From Alphaproteobacteria bacterium (GTDB lineage: Bacteria; Pseudomonadota; Alphaproteobacteria; Rhizobiales; Xanthobacteraceae), in assembly GCA_005884685.1 (NCBI GenBank), contig VBAH01000050.1, positions 29,778-93,777 of the forward strand: DNA of 64,000 bases, written 5' to 3'. The position numbers and the translations under genes are program-made. The notes under the pieces were generated by a model. It was not told the DNA's origin and did not search any database. It saw only the letters and a list, made by a program, of their open reading frames with translations. This document shows, one piece after another, positions 44,933-53,201 of the stretch (its first letter is position 1; the number at the start of each line of letters is the position of its first letter).

Positions 44933-46416
44933 AGAAACGTGGAGGCCAAAGGCGTGGCGCGGCCCGCAATGCGGGCCTCGGCCGCAAGACCGGCCGGGGG
45001 TGGGCGCCACCTGCGGGCTCGCGAGAGGGCGCGCCCGGCGGCGCCCGCGACAAGCCGCGGTCGTTCGGACCGCGCAAGCCGAAGGGCGCGTTCGGCGCGC
45101 GAGCTTCGAAATCTTTCGAGCCGCGCGAGGGACGCGAAAAGACCGCGTTCGCAGGCCGCGACGAGGCGCGGTCGTCATTTGTGGAACGCAAGCCAAAGGG
45201 GCGGCGCGGGGCGCGGGAGGAGAGACCGCGATCTCCGATAGGGCCGCGCTGGCGCACCGATGCGCCGCTCGAAGAGCAAGGCGGGCGGAAAGGCAGCTTC
45301 GACGCGCGCAAGCCGCGTGATCTGGATACCCGCAAGCCGCGCGGGCGTTCGTTCGACGCCCGCGCGCCGCGCCACCTCCAGCCGGCGCCGGAGCCCGAAC
45401 CGGCTCCGTTGCCGGAGATCGCCACCGGCGTGCAGACCGTGACGGTCGGCGCGGACGAAGCCGGCATGCGGGTCGACCGCTTCTTCGAGGCGCGATTTCC
45501 CGGACTGTCGTTCAGCCATATCCAGCGCATCGTGCGTAAAGGCGAGGTGCGGGTCGACAGCAAGCGCGTCGACACCAAGGATCGGCTCGCGCTGGGCCAG
45601 CAGGTGCGCATCCCGCCGCTCAAGCTCAACGTGCCGAAGCGCTCGCACCTCTCGGCCGAAGACGAGAAGACGCGCGATTTCCTAAAGTCGATCACGCTGC
45701 ACGAAGACGCCGACGTGCTGGTGCTGAACAAGCCGATGGGGCTGTCGGTGCAGGGCGGCTCCGGCACCACGCGACACCTCGACGGCATGCTCGAAGTGCT
45801 GCGCCAGCCGGGGGTCGATGGTCAGCGCCCGCGCCTGGTGCACCGGCTCGACAAGGATACGGCGGGCTGCCTGCTGGTCGCAAAGACTCGTTTCGCCGCG
45901 GCCGCGCTGGCGAAAACGTTCCGCACGCGCGCGGCGCGCAAGATCTACTGGGCGCTTACCGCCGGCGTGCCGAAGCCGCGACAGGGGCGCATCTCGACGT
46001 TCCTCGCCAAGGAGGAGCGCGAGGAGGATAGTTTCATGCGCATCGCGCAGCATGGCGAGGAGGGCGCGAGCCACGCGGTCACCTATTACGCGGTGGTCGA
46101 GCCATCGGCGAGCGCGCTCGCCTGGGTGTCGCTCAAGCCGGTCACCGGGCGCACGCACCAGCTGCGCGCGCACATGGCGCATATCGGGTATCCGATCGTC
46201 GGCGACCCGAAATATTTCCGGATCGAGAATTGGGAATTGCCCGGCGGCATGCAGAACCGCCTGCATCTGCTCGCGCGCCGCATCGTGGTGCCACATCCGC
46301 GCGGCGGCGTAATCGACGTGACCGCGCCGCTCCCCGCCCACATGCAACAGACCTGGAGCCTGCTCGGGCTCGATGCCGCCCGCTACGACCCGATCGTCGA
46401 GGCGCCAGAGGAATGA
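44929..46416 (+). CDS. rluC: RluC/RluD-family pseudouridine synthase with long basic N-terminal region
   Basis: The 495-residue protein has an N-terminal region of about 165 residues rich in Arg, Gly and Lys, with repeated blocks (GPRKPKGAFGAR, ERKPKGRRG, DARKPRDLDTRKPRGR). An S4 RNA-binding domain (MRVDRFFEARFPGLSFSHIQ onward) follows. The catalytic domain has HRLDKDTAG, with D308 as the nucleophile, and GRTHQLRAHMAHIG. RluC modifies 23S rRNA positions 955, 2504 and 2580 in E. coli. The basic region is disordered and probably binds RNA. Confidence 0.9.
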   Translation: MKKRGGQRRGAARNAGLGRKTGRGWAPPAGSREGAPGGARDKPRSFGPRKPKGAFGARASKSFEPREGREKTAFAGRDEARSSFVERKPKGRRGAREERPRSPIGPRWRTDAPLEEQGGRKGSFDARKPRDLDTRKPRGRSFDARAPRHLQPAPEPEPAPLPEIATGVQTVTVGADEAGMRVDRFFEARFPGLSFSHIQRIVRKGEVRVDSKRVDTKDRLALGQQVRIPPLKLNVPKRSHLSAEDEKTRDFLKSITLHEDADVLVLNKPMGLSVQGGSGTTRHLDGMLEVLRQPGVDGQRPRLVHRLDKDTAGCLLVAKTRFAAAALAKTFRTRAARKIYWALTAGVPKPRQGRISTFLAKEEREEDSFMRIAQHGEEGASHAVTYYAVVEPSASALAWVSLKPVTGRTHQLRAHMAHIGYPIVGDPKYFRIENWELPGGMQNRLHLLARRIVVPHPRGGVIDVTAPLPAHMQQTWSLLGLDAARYDPIVEAPEE

Positions 46417-46499
46417 CCATGTTGTGATCGGCTACGCCTGTTGCCGCGGTCGCGCGTGACGTAGCTTTGGCTGGCGGGCGGGAAAGCGGAGCAGGTCGC

Positions 46500-46820
46500 A
46501 TGCGCCCCACAATCGCGGTCCTCATCGTGTTGGCGGCGCCTGCGGGCGCATTGGCGCAAACAGGGACACCGCCGCTGCTCATTCCCGCGCCGCCGCCGCC
46601 GCCGCCGCCGCCGTTGTTCGTACCGCCCCCGGTCCCCTCGGTCGTGACCCCGCTGCCGACCCCGAGCTACGGCGTGCCCCCGGGTGTCGGCAGCAACGCA
46701 AACGTCCCGCTCAGCAGCGGCGGGACTGTGCGTTCGGTCTATCGCGGCTCGGATGGCGTCCAGCCGAGAAAGAAAAAAAAGCGCTGGCGCAAGCGGCCCT
46801 ATCAAAGCTCGACGCGATAG
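46500..46820 (+). CDS. Small secreted proline-rich protein
   Basis: The 106-residue protein starts at ATG 46500 with a signal peptide (MRPTIAVLIVLAAPAGALA-Q). The mature part begins with a Pro-rich segment (LLIPAPPPPPPPPLFVPPPV), has a Gly/Ser-rich middle and ends in a very basic patch (RKKKKRWRKRPYQ). No family is recognised. The form suggests an envelope-spanning or surface-binding peptide. Composition alone could mislead here, but the signal peptide supports a real gene. Confidence 0.6.
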   Translation: MRPTIAVLIVLAAPAGALAQTGTPPLLIPAPPPPPPPPLFVPPPVPSVVTPLPTPSYGVPPGVGSNANVPLSSGGTVRSVYRGSDGVQPRKKKKRWRKRPYQSSTR

Positions 46821-46857
46821 GCGTCCTGCTCCCTGGTGAGATATCGCCACGTGCGCC

Positions 46858-46887
46858 TTGACAGGCAACCAATTGGTTGCATATTGT
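46858..46887 (+). promoter_or_regulatory. ArsR-operon promoter and palindromic operator
   Basis: TTGACA (46858-46863) is followed by the perfect 16-base palindrome GCAACCAATTGGTTGC (46865-46880) and a -10 candidate, CATATT (46880-46885, 16-base spacer) or TATTGT (46882-46887, 18-base spacer). The ATG of the regulator at 46892 falls at about +1, so the message is probably leaderless. The palindrome is well placed for autorepression. Confidence 0.65.
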
Positions 46888-46891
46888 CGCC

Positions 46892-47215
46892 ATGGACAAG
46901 GTGTTCAAGGCACTCGCTGACCCGACCCGACGTGACTTGCTCGACCGCCTGCGCGCCGAGAACGGACAGACACTGGGCGAATTGTGCGCACGCCTCGCGA
47001 TGACGCGGCAGGCGGTGACCAAGCATCTCGTCCTGCTGGAGGAGGCGAACCTCGTCGCCACCGCGCGGCGCGGGCGGGAGAAGCTGCACTACCTCAACCC
47101 GGTGCCGATCAACGAGATCGCCGAACGCTGGATCGGGAAATTCGAAAGCGGGCGGCTTCAGGCGCTGAGCGACATCAAGAGAGCGTTGGAGGAAGGGACA
47201 GGAGAGTCACGATGA
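46892..47215 (+). CDS. ArsR-family transcriptional regulator
   Basis: The 107-residue winged-helix protein starts at ATG 46892 (MDKVFKALADPTRRDLLDRL). The recognition region is GELCARLAMTRQAVTKHLVL and the wing is ARRGREKLHYLNP. No metal-binding cysteine motif is present. It belongs to the SdpR-like group that is normally paired with SRPBCC proteins, as here. The stop overlaps the next gene (ATGA). Confidence 0.92.
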   Translation: MDKVFKALADPTRRDLLDRLRAENGQTLGELCARLAMTRQAVTKHLVLLEEANLVATARRGREKLHYLNPVPINEIAERWIGKFESGRLQALSDIKRALEEGTGESR

Positions 47216-47673
47216 GCAAGCCGAAGTTCGTGTACGTCACCTATATCCGCACGACGCCCGAGAAGCTCTGGGCGGCGCTGACCGATCCGCAAACGATCAG
47301 GAAATACTGGTTCGGCATCACGGCGCAAAGCGACTGGCAGCCGGGCTCGCCCTGGTCCCTCAAGTTCGAGGACGGCCGCACCGCCGACAGCGGCGAAATT
47401 CTGGAGGCGGTTCCGGGGAAGCGCCTCGTCATTCGCTGGCGCAACGAGTTCAAGCCGGAACTCAAGGCCGAGGGCTGGTCGCGCTGCACGATGGAGATCG
47501 AGATGGCGGAATACTATCCGGACTTCGGCGGCAAGGCGGCGAAGCTCACGATCAGCCACGAGCTCGAAGGCGAAGGGACCAAGCTCGTGGAGGCAGTATC
47601 CGGCGGCTGGCCGAAGATTCTGTCGAACCTCAAGTCGCTGCTCGAGACCGGCGACGTCGCGTTCGAGAGGTAG
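47212..47673 (+). CDS. SRPBCC/AHSA1-type domain protein 1
   Basis: The 153-residue protein has the START-like fold pattern of AHSA1 proteins: FVYVTYIRTTPEKLWAALTD, then RKYWFGITAQSDWQPGSPW and the closing GGWPKILSNLKSLLETG. These bind small hydrophobic ligands; the ligand is unknown. It is co-transcribed with the ArsR regulator, which may sense the same ligand state. Confidence 0.88.
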   Translation: MSKPKFVYVTYIRTTPEKLWAALTDPQTIRKYWFGITAQSDWQPGSPWSLKFEDGRTADSGEILEAVPGKRLVIRWRNEFKPELKAEGWSRCTMEIEMAEYYPDFGGKAAKLTISHELEGEGTKLVEAVSGGWPKILSNLKSLLETGDVAFER

Positions 47674-47679
47674 GCGGCC

Positions 47680-48213
47680 ATGGCCGACGTGAGCAAGTTC
47701 AAGCCCAAGACCGTTTACGTCACGTATATCGATGCGCCGCTCGAAAAGGTCTGGCGGGCGCTGATCGATCCGCAATTCACCAGGCAATATTTTTTCGGCT
47801 TCGCGATCGAGATCGAGCCGCGCAGCGGCGGCGCGTTCCGCCTGCTGGCGCCCGACGGCGGCACGCATGTGAGCGGCGAGGTCGTCGAATGGTCGCCGCC
47901 GCACCGGCTGTGCGTGACGTGGCGGGTCGCCGGCATGAAAGACTTCGGCGAGTTGCCCGAGTGTCTCGTCAGCTACGATATCGCGCAGGCGGGCGGCAGC
48001 GTGCAGGTCACGATGACGGAATCGCATTCCTGGGACGTGCCCGATGCGATCCTGCGAGGCGGGCAGTCCGGCTGGCCCAAGATCCTGTCGAGCCTCAAGA
48101 GCGTGCTGGAGACCGGCAAAGCGCTGTCGATCGAGACCGGAATGCCGGCAGGGTTTGTCGACGCCGTGAAGAAGGCGGTTGTCGAAAAGCCGTGGCTCCG
48201 GTCCTCATCCTGA
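47680..48213 (+). CDS. SRPBCC/AHSA1-type domain protein 2, C-terminus set by a repeat
   Basis: The 177-residue protein is a paralogue of its neighbour: TVYVTYIDAPLEKVWRALID, then RQYFFGFAIEIEPRSGGAF and SGWPKILSSLKSVLETGK. An extra stretch of about 25 residues follows. The last codons and the TGA stop (48211-48213) lie inside the terminal inverted repeat of a palindromic element, so the original C-terminus was probably replaced. Confidence 0.87.
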   Translation: MADVSKFKPKTVYVTYIDAPLEKVWRALIDPQFTRQYFFGFAIEIEPRSGGAFRLLAPDGGTHVSGEVVEWSPPHRLCVTWRVAGMKDFGELPECLVSYDIAQAGGSVQVTMTESHSWDVPDAILRGGQSGWPKILSSLKSVLETGKALSIETGMPAGFVDAVKKAVVEKPWLRSSS

Positions 48214-48310
48214 GGAGGCCGCGAAGCGGCCGTCTCGAAGGATGGCGGCAAGCGCGGTGTTCGTGGCCATCCTTCGAGACGCTCGCTCCGCTCGGCTCCT
48301 CAGGATGAGG
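48203..48310. repeat. 108-base palindromic element (family F) with 15-base terminal inverted repeats
   Basis: CCTCATCCTGAGGAG (48203-48217) and CTCCTCAGGATGAGG (48296-48310) are perfect inverted ends. Inside, GGCCGCGAAGCGGCC is a palindrome, and TCTCGAAGGATG pairs with CATCCTTCGAGA. It overlaps the end of the second SRPBCC gene and lies before the convergent oxidoreductase operon. It may also act as a bidirectional terminator. Confidence 0.8.
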
Positions 48311-48322
48311 GCTGCGTGAAGC

Positions 48323-49378
48323 CTAGCGCAAACTCGCGTTGAACTTCTCCAGCGTCGCGGAGCCCGGGCACAGCTCCTTTTCGCCGAGTGAATTGAGCGG
48401 CGCGTCCACCGTGGCGAGATGCGCGTGCAGATCGTCCGGATCGCTGTCGACGTAGAGCAGCCCGGTGACGATCTGACCTTCGGCCGCGTGGTGCAACAGG
48501 AAGCTCATCGCGGCAAGCTTGTCGTGGATGTTGTACTCGGCGTTGAGCTTGCGCAGCGCGATCTTCGAGCCGTCGTGCTGCTCGACGATCTCGACGGTGC
48601 CGGGCTCGTAGTCGACCGTGATCGGCGTGCGGCCGGTGATGAAGTCGAGCCGGTTGACCGCCTCGTTGTGCATGCGCACGAAGTCGAAGCTCTTGGTCGA
48701 GCCGAGGTGATTGTTGAAGGCGACGCAGGGGGAGAGCACGTCGATGAACGCCGCGCCCTTGTGCTCGATCGCCGCCTTGATGATCGGCACCAGCTGCTCC
48801 TTGTCGCCGGAGAACGAGCGCGCCACAAAGGTCGCGCCAAGCTGCATCGCCATGGCGACGAGGTCGATCGAGCTATCGTTATTGACTGCACCGCGCTTCG
48901 CCTTCGAGCCGCGGTCGGCGGTGGCGGAGAACTGTCCCTTGGTGAGGCCGTACACGCCGTTGTTCTCGACGATGTAGACCATGTTCACGCCGCGCCGGAT
49001 CGCGTGGGCGAACTGGCCGAGGCCGATGGAGGCCGAGTCGCCGTCGCCGGACACGCCGAGATAGATGAGATCGCGGTTGGCGAGATTGGCGCCGGTCAGC
49101 ACCGACGGCATGCGCCCGTGCACCGAATTGAAGCCGTGCGACTGGCCGAGGAAGTAGGTCGGCGTCTTCGACGAGCAGCCGATGCCGGAGAGCTTCGCGA
49201 CGCGGTGCGGCTCGATTGCCAGCTCGAAGCAGGCTTCGATGATCGCGGCCGAGATCGAGTCGTGACCGCAGCCCGCGCACAGCGTCGAGACCGAGCCTTC
49301 GTAGTCGCGATGGGTATAGCCGAGCGCGTTCTTCGGCAGCGCGGGATGGTGGAATTTCGGCTTGACGATGTAGGTCAT
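48323..49378 (-). CDS. 2-oxoacid:acceptor oxidoreductase, beta (thiamine pyrophosphate) subunit
   Basis: The 351-residue protein has CAGCGH (C34, C37) and a third Cys in GIGCSSK for an Fe-S cluster. The TPP-binding motif is GDGDSASIG, closing with VENNGVYGLTKGQFSATA. It oxidatively decarboxylates a 2-oxoacid, probably 2-oxoglutarate or pyruvate, to an acyl-CoA. It overlaps the alpha subunit gene by 4 bases and ends the operon. Confidence 0.9.
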   Translation of the reverse strand: MTYIVKPKFHHPALPKNALGYTHRDYEGSVSTLCAGCGHDSISAAIIEACFELAIEPHRVAKLSGIGCSSKTPTYFLGQSHGFNSVHGRMPSVLTGANLANRDLIYLGVSGDGDSASIGLGQFAHAIRRGVNMVYIVENNGVYGLTKGQFSATADRGSKAKRGAVNNDSSIDLVAMAMQLGATFVARSFSGDKEQLVPIIKAAIEHKGAAFIDVLSPCVAFNNHLGSTKSFDFVRMHNEAVNRLDFITGRTPITVDYEPGTVEIVEQHDGSKIALRKLNAEYNIHDKLAAMSFLLHHAAEGQIVTGLLYVDSDPDDLHAHLATVDAPLNSLGEKELCPGSATLEKFNASLR

Positions 49379-51207
49379 GACACGACTTTCCGCAGCGGCG
49401 TGACTTTCAGCGCATCGAGGTGGTCGCCGATCGCGCTGGCGATGAAGCGCGCGGTGATCGGCGTGCCGTCGAAGTGCAGGATCGGCACCAGCCGCGCCGG
49501 ATCGATGTTGCACTCGGTGGTGATCAGCGTGCGCAGCTGGCTGTCGCGGTTCTGCTCGACCACGAACACGAAGTCGTGGTCGGCGATGAAGCCGTCGACG
49601 TCCTGATGGAACGGGAAGCCGCGCACGCGCAGCATGTCGAGCGGCATGCCGCGCGCCGCGATCATGTGGATCGCCTCGTCCATCGCGGGCGAGGTCGAGC
49701 CGTAATAGATCGCGCCGTATTTGCTCGGCTTGCCGGCATCGCGTCGCACCGGGCGCGGCACGAGGCTTTTGGCGGTCTCGAACTTGCGCAACAGCCGCTG
49801 CATGTTGTCGGCGTAGGGGCCGCCCTCTTCGGTGTAGCGCGCGTAGCGGTCACGCGAGGTGCCACGGGTGAAGAACGAGCCCTTGGTCGGATGCGTGCCC
49901 GGCAAGGTGCGGAACGGGATGCCGTCGTTGTCGACGTCGAGGTAGCGGCCGAAATCGCGGCCGGCTTCGAGCGCCTGCGCCGTCATGATCTTGCCGCGGT
50001 CGTATTGGCGCGTGTCGTCCCACTTGAGCGGACGGCACAGGCGGTGGTTCATGCCGATGTCGAGATCGGTCATGACGAAGATCGGTGTTTGCAGACGGTC
50101 GGCGAGGTCGAACGCCTGCGCGGTCATCTCGAAGGCTTCGGCCGGGTCCTCGGGAAACAGCAGCACGTGCTTGGTGTCGCCGTGCGAGGCGTAGGCGCAG
50201 GAGAGCACGTCGCATTGCTGCGTGCGCGTCGGCATGCCGGTCGAAGGGCCGGCGCGCTGCACGTCGACGATCACCGCCGGGATTTCGGCGAAGTAGGCGA
50301 GGCCGAGAAACTCCTGCATCAGCGAGATGCCGGGACCCGACGTCGCGGTGAACGCGCGCGAGCCGTTCCAGCCCGCGCCGATCACCATGCCGATGGAGGC
50401 AAGCTCGTCCTCGGCCTGGATGATGGCATAGCGGTTCTTCTTGTTGCCGTCCGCGCGGTAGCGCGAGCAGTGGCGCTGAAATGCCTCGGCGAGCGAGGAG
50501 GAGGGCGTGATCGGATACCAGGCGCACACGGTGGCGCCGCCATAGACCGCGCCGAGCGCCGCCGCGCTGTTGCCCTCGATGAAGATACGGTCGCCGACCG
50601 CGCTCGCCTTCTTCAGCTTGAGCCCGATCGGATGCTCGAGATTCATCGTCACGTAATCGCGCCCGAGGTGGAGCGCGTGCACGTTCGGTTCGATCAGCGT
50701 GTCCTTGCTGCGGAACTGCTCGGCGATCAGCTTCTCGATCGCGCCGACATCCATGTCCAAGAGCGCAGAGAGCGCGCCGACATAGATGATGTTCTTGAAC
50801 AGCTGGCGCTGGCGCGGGTCGATGTACTCGCGATTGCAGATCGCGGTGAGCGGCACGCCGATCACCGTGATGTCGTCGCGGAAGCGCGCGGCCGGCAGCG
50901 GCTTGGTGTTGTCGTAGAACAGATAGCCGCCCTTCTCGATCGAGGCGACGTCCTTGTCGAAGGTCTGCGGGTTCATCGCGACCATCAGGTCGACGCCGCC
51001 GCGTGCGCCGAGATGGCCCGCTTCGGTGATGCGCACCTCATACCAGGTCGGCAGCCCCTGAATGTTCGAGGGGAAGATATTGCGCGGGGATACCGGCACG
51101 CCCATGCGCATTACGGACCGGGCGAACAGCTCGTTGGCGCTGGCCGAGCCTGATCCGTTGACGTTGGCGAACCGGACGACGAAGTCGTTTACGCTCTCGA
51201 TCGGCAT
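49375..51207 (-). CDS. 2-oxoacid:acceptor oxidoreductase, fused gamma-alpha subunit
   Basis: The 610-residue protein joins a gamma domain (about 1-190, with EVRITEAGHLGARGGVDLMV) to an alpha domain starting near GNSAAALGAVYGGATVCAWY. The latter has YPITPSSSLAEAF, TSGPGISLMQEFLGLAYFAE and QRAGPSTGMPTRTQQ. The pair with the beta subunit forms a KorAB-type enzyme. Electrons probably go to the Fe-S flavoprotein encoded directly upstream, whose end it overlaps by 19 bases. Confidence 0.9.
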   Translation of the reverse strand: MPIESVNDFVVRFANVNGSGSASANELFARSVMRMGVPVSPRNIFPSNIQGLPTWYEVRITEAGHLGARGGVDLMVAMNPQTFDKDVASIEKGGYLFYDNTKPLPAARFRDDITVIGVPLTAICNREYIDPRQRQLFKNIIYVGALSALLDMDVGAIEKLIAEQFRSKDTLIEPNVHALHLGRDYVTMNLEHPIGLKLKKASAVGDRIFIEGNSAAALGAVYGGATVCAWYPITPSSSLAEAFQRHCSRYRADGNKKNRYAIIQAEDELASIGMVIGAGWNGSRAFTATSGPGISLMQEFLGLAYFAEIPAVIVDVQRAGPSTGMPTRTQQCDVLSCAYASHGDTKHVLLFPEDPAEAFEMTAQAFDLADRLQTPIFVMTDLDIGMNHRLCRPLKWDDTRQYDRGKIMTAQALEAGRDFGRYLDVDNDGIPFRTLPGTHPTKGSFFTRGTSRDRYARYTEEGGPYADNMQRLLRKFETAKSLVPRPVRRDAGKPSKYGAIYYGSTSPAMDEAIHMIAARGMPLDMLRVRGFPFHQDVDGFIADHDFVFVVEQNRDSQLRTLITTECNIDPARLVPILHFDGTPITARFIASAIGDHLDALKVTPLRKVVS

Positions 51208-52985
51208 GCTTGTTCCGCTTGCGTCATTTCGATCAGGTATTTCTGCATGTCCCAGGCGCCCGTGGGACAGCGCTCGGCGCACAGCCCGCAGTGCAGGCAC
51301 ACGTCCTCGTCCTTCACCATCACGCGGCCGGTCTTCAGGTTGTCGGCGACGTACAGGTCCTGCGTCAGGTTCTGCGCCGGGGCCTTCAGGCGGGTACGCA
51401 GGTCGGCTTCCTCGCCGTTGTGCGTGAAGGTGATGCAGTCCATCGGGCAGATGTCGACGCAGGCGTCGCACTCGATGCAGAGCTGCCCGGTGAACACCGT
51501 CTGCACGTCGCAATTCAGGCAGCGCTGCGCTTCCTGGAAGGCGAGCTTGTCGTCATAGCCGAGCTCGACTTCGGTGCGGATGTCCTTCAGCGCGATGACG
51601 TTGTCGCGCGTCGGCACGCGGTAGCGTTTGTCGTTCGCGATGTCGTTGTCGTACGACCACTCGTGGATGCCCATCTTCTGGCTGACGACCTCGACCGCGG
51701 GCAGGGGGCGAACATTCATGTCCTCGCCGCTCAGGTACTTGTCGATCGAGACGGCCGCCTCATGGCCGTGCGCCACCGCCCAGATGATGTTCTTCGGGCC
51801 GAACGCCGCATCGCCGCCGAAAAATACCTGTGGATTGGTCGAGACGAACGTCTTCGGGTCGACCTTGGGCATGTCCCACTGGTCGAACTCGAGCCCGATG
51901 TCGCGCTCGATCCAGGGGAACGAATTCTCCTGGCCGACCGCGACCAGCACGTCGTCGCATTCGAAATGCTGGTCCGGCTCGCCGGCATTCACCAGTTTGC
52001 GGCGGCCCTTCTCGTCGTATTCGGCCTTCACCTTCTCGAAGGTGACGCCGGTGAGCTTGCCGTCCCGGTGCGTGAATTCCTTCGGCACGAGGTAATTGTG
52101 GATCGGGATGCCCTCGTGCATCGCGTCTTCTTTTTCCCAAGGGCTCGCCTTCATCTCCTCGAAGCCGGAGCGCACGATCACCTTCACGTCCTCGCCGCCG
52201 AGGCGGCGTGAGGAGCGGCAGCAGTCCATCGCGGTGTTGCCGCCGCCGAGCACGATCACGCGCTTGCCGATCGAATTGATGTGACCGAACGACACCGACG
52301 ACAGCCAGTCGATGCCGATGTGGATGTTCTTGGCCGCTTCCTTGCGGCCCGGAATGTCGAGCTCGCGCCCGCGCGGCGCGCCGGAGCCGACGAACACTGC
52401 GTCCCACCCTTCGGCGAGCAGTTTCTTCAGGCTCTCGACCGGCCGCCCGCCGCGGAATTCGACGCCGAGATCGAGGATGTAGTTGCACTCCTCGTCGATC
52501 ACCTTGTCGGGCAGGCGGAACTTCGGAATCTGCGAGCGCATCATGCCGCCGGAGCGGAAATCCCCGTCGAACACCACGCACTCGTAGCCCATCGGCGCGA
52601 GATCGCGTGCGACCGTGAGCGAGGCTGGCCCGGCGCCGACCAGCGCGATGCGCTTGCCGTTGCGCTTACCCTTCTCGACCGCCTTCGGCAGCCGCTCCTT
52701 GATGTCCTCCTTGTAGTCGGCGGCGACGCGCTTCAGGCGGCAGATCGCGACCGGGTCCTTCTCGACGCGGCCGCGCCGGCAGGCCGGCTCGCACGGCCGG
52801 TCGCAGGTGCGGCCGAGAATCCCCGGAAACACGTTGGACTTCCAGTTGATCATGTAGGCGTCGCCGTAGCGGCCCTGCGCGATCAGCCGGATGTATTCGG
52901 GCACCGGGGTGTGCGCGGGGCAGGCCCACTGGCAGTCCACGACCTTATGAAAATAATCAGGCGCGGCGATATCGGTGAGTTTCAT
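51189..52985 (-). CDS. FAD/NAD(P)-dependent Fe-S oxidoreductase, glutamate-synthase-small-subunit-like
   Basis: The 598-residue protein has an N-terminal Cys-rich domain (CQWACPAHTPVPEY, CDRPCEPACRRG) and an FAD-binding GAGPASLTVARDL. A second dinucleotide site is VIVLGGGNTAMDCCRSSRRL. At the C-terminus are two 4Fe-4S motifs, CIECDACVDICPMDC and CLHCGLCAERCP. It is likely the electron-transfer partner that links the 2-oxoacid oxidoreductase to NAD(P)H. It is first in the operon; GAGGAG precedes its ATG closely. Confidence 0.9.
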   Translation of the reverse strand: MKLTDIAAPDYFHKVVDCQWACPAHTPVPEYIRLIAQGRYGDAYMINWKSNVFPGILGRTCDRPCEPACRRGRVEKDPVAICRLKRVAADYKEDIKERLPKAVEKGKRNGKRIALVGAGPASLTVARDLAPMGYECVVFDGDFRSGGMMRSQIPKFRLPDKVIDEECNYILDLGVEFRGGRPVESLKKLLAEGWDAVFVGSGAPRGRELDIPGRKEAAKNIHIGIDWLSSVSFGHINSIGKRVIVLGGGNTAMDCCRSSRRLGGEDVKVIVRSGFEEMKASPWEKEDAMHEGIPIHNYLVPKEFTHRDGKLTGVTFEKVKAEYDEKGRRKLVNAGEPDQHFECDDVLVAVGQENSFPWIERDIGLEFDQWDMPKVDPKTFVSTNPQVFFGGDAAFGPKNIIWAVAHGHEAAVSIDKYLSGEDMNVRPLPAVEVVSQKMGIHEWSYDNDIANDKRYRVPTRDNVIALKDIRTEVELGYDDKLAFQEAQRCLNCDVQTVFTGQLCIECDACVDICPMDCITFTHNGEEADLRTRLKAPAQNLTQDLYVADNLKTGRVMVKDEDVCLHCGLCAERCPTGAWDMQKYLIEMTQAEQACRSRA

Positions 52986-53157
52986 TGACTCCTCGTGCTC
53001 GCGCCCCTCATGCGAGAAGGGACTCGCGCGGCGCCGCCCAGAACAGTTCGTCCCCAGGATCGGCTTGTCGGCGCCGATTCCGGGCAGGAATTTAGTGGAG
53101 CGGACCTCCGAAAGCCACCGCTACCATGGTCACACGCATCAGGATTCCCACGGATGG

Positions 53158-53186
53158 TTGCCCGGATGCGGGACGCTCTCTATATC
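53158..53186 (+). promoter_or_regulatory. Candidate promoter of the HAD gene
   Basis: TTGCCC (53158-53163) and TATATC (53181-53186) are 17 bases apart. The predicted start is about 9 bases before ATG 53202 or 24 before GTG 53217. It lies in the divergent gap after the oxidoreductase operon. Confidence 0.35.
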
Positions 53187-53201
53187 GGAATTCTGGCGGG
53201 A

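Noticed and set aside
49420..51153. A 577-codon plus-strand frame opposite the oxidoreductase alpha subunit
   Set aside because: Shadow frame; the minus-strand product has clear 2-oxoacid oxidoreductase motifs.
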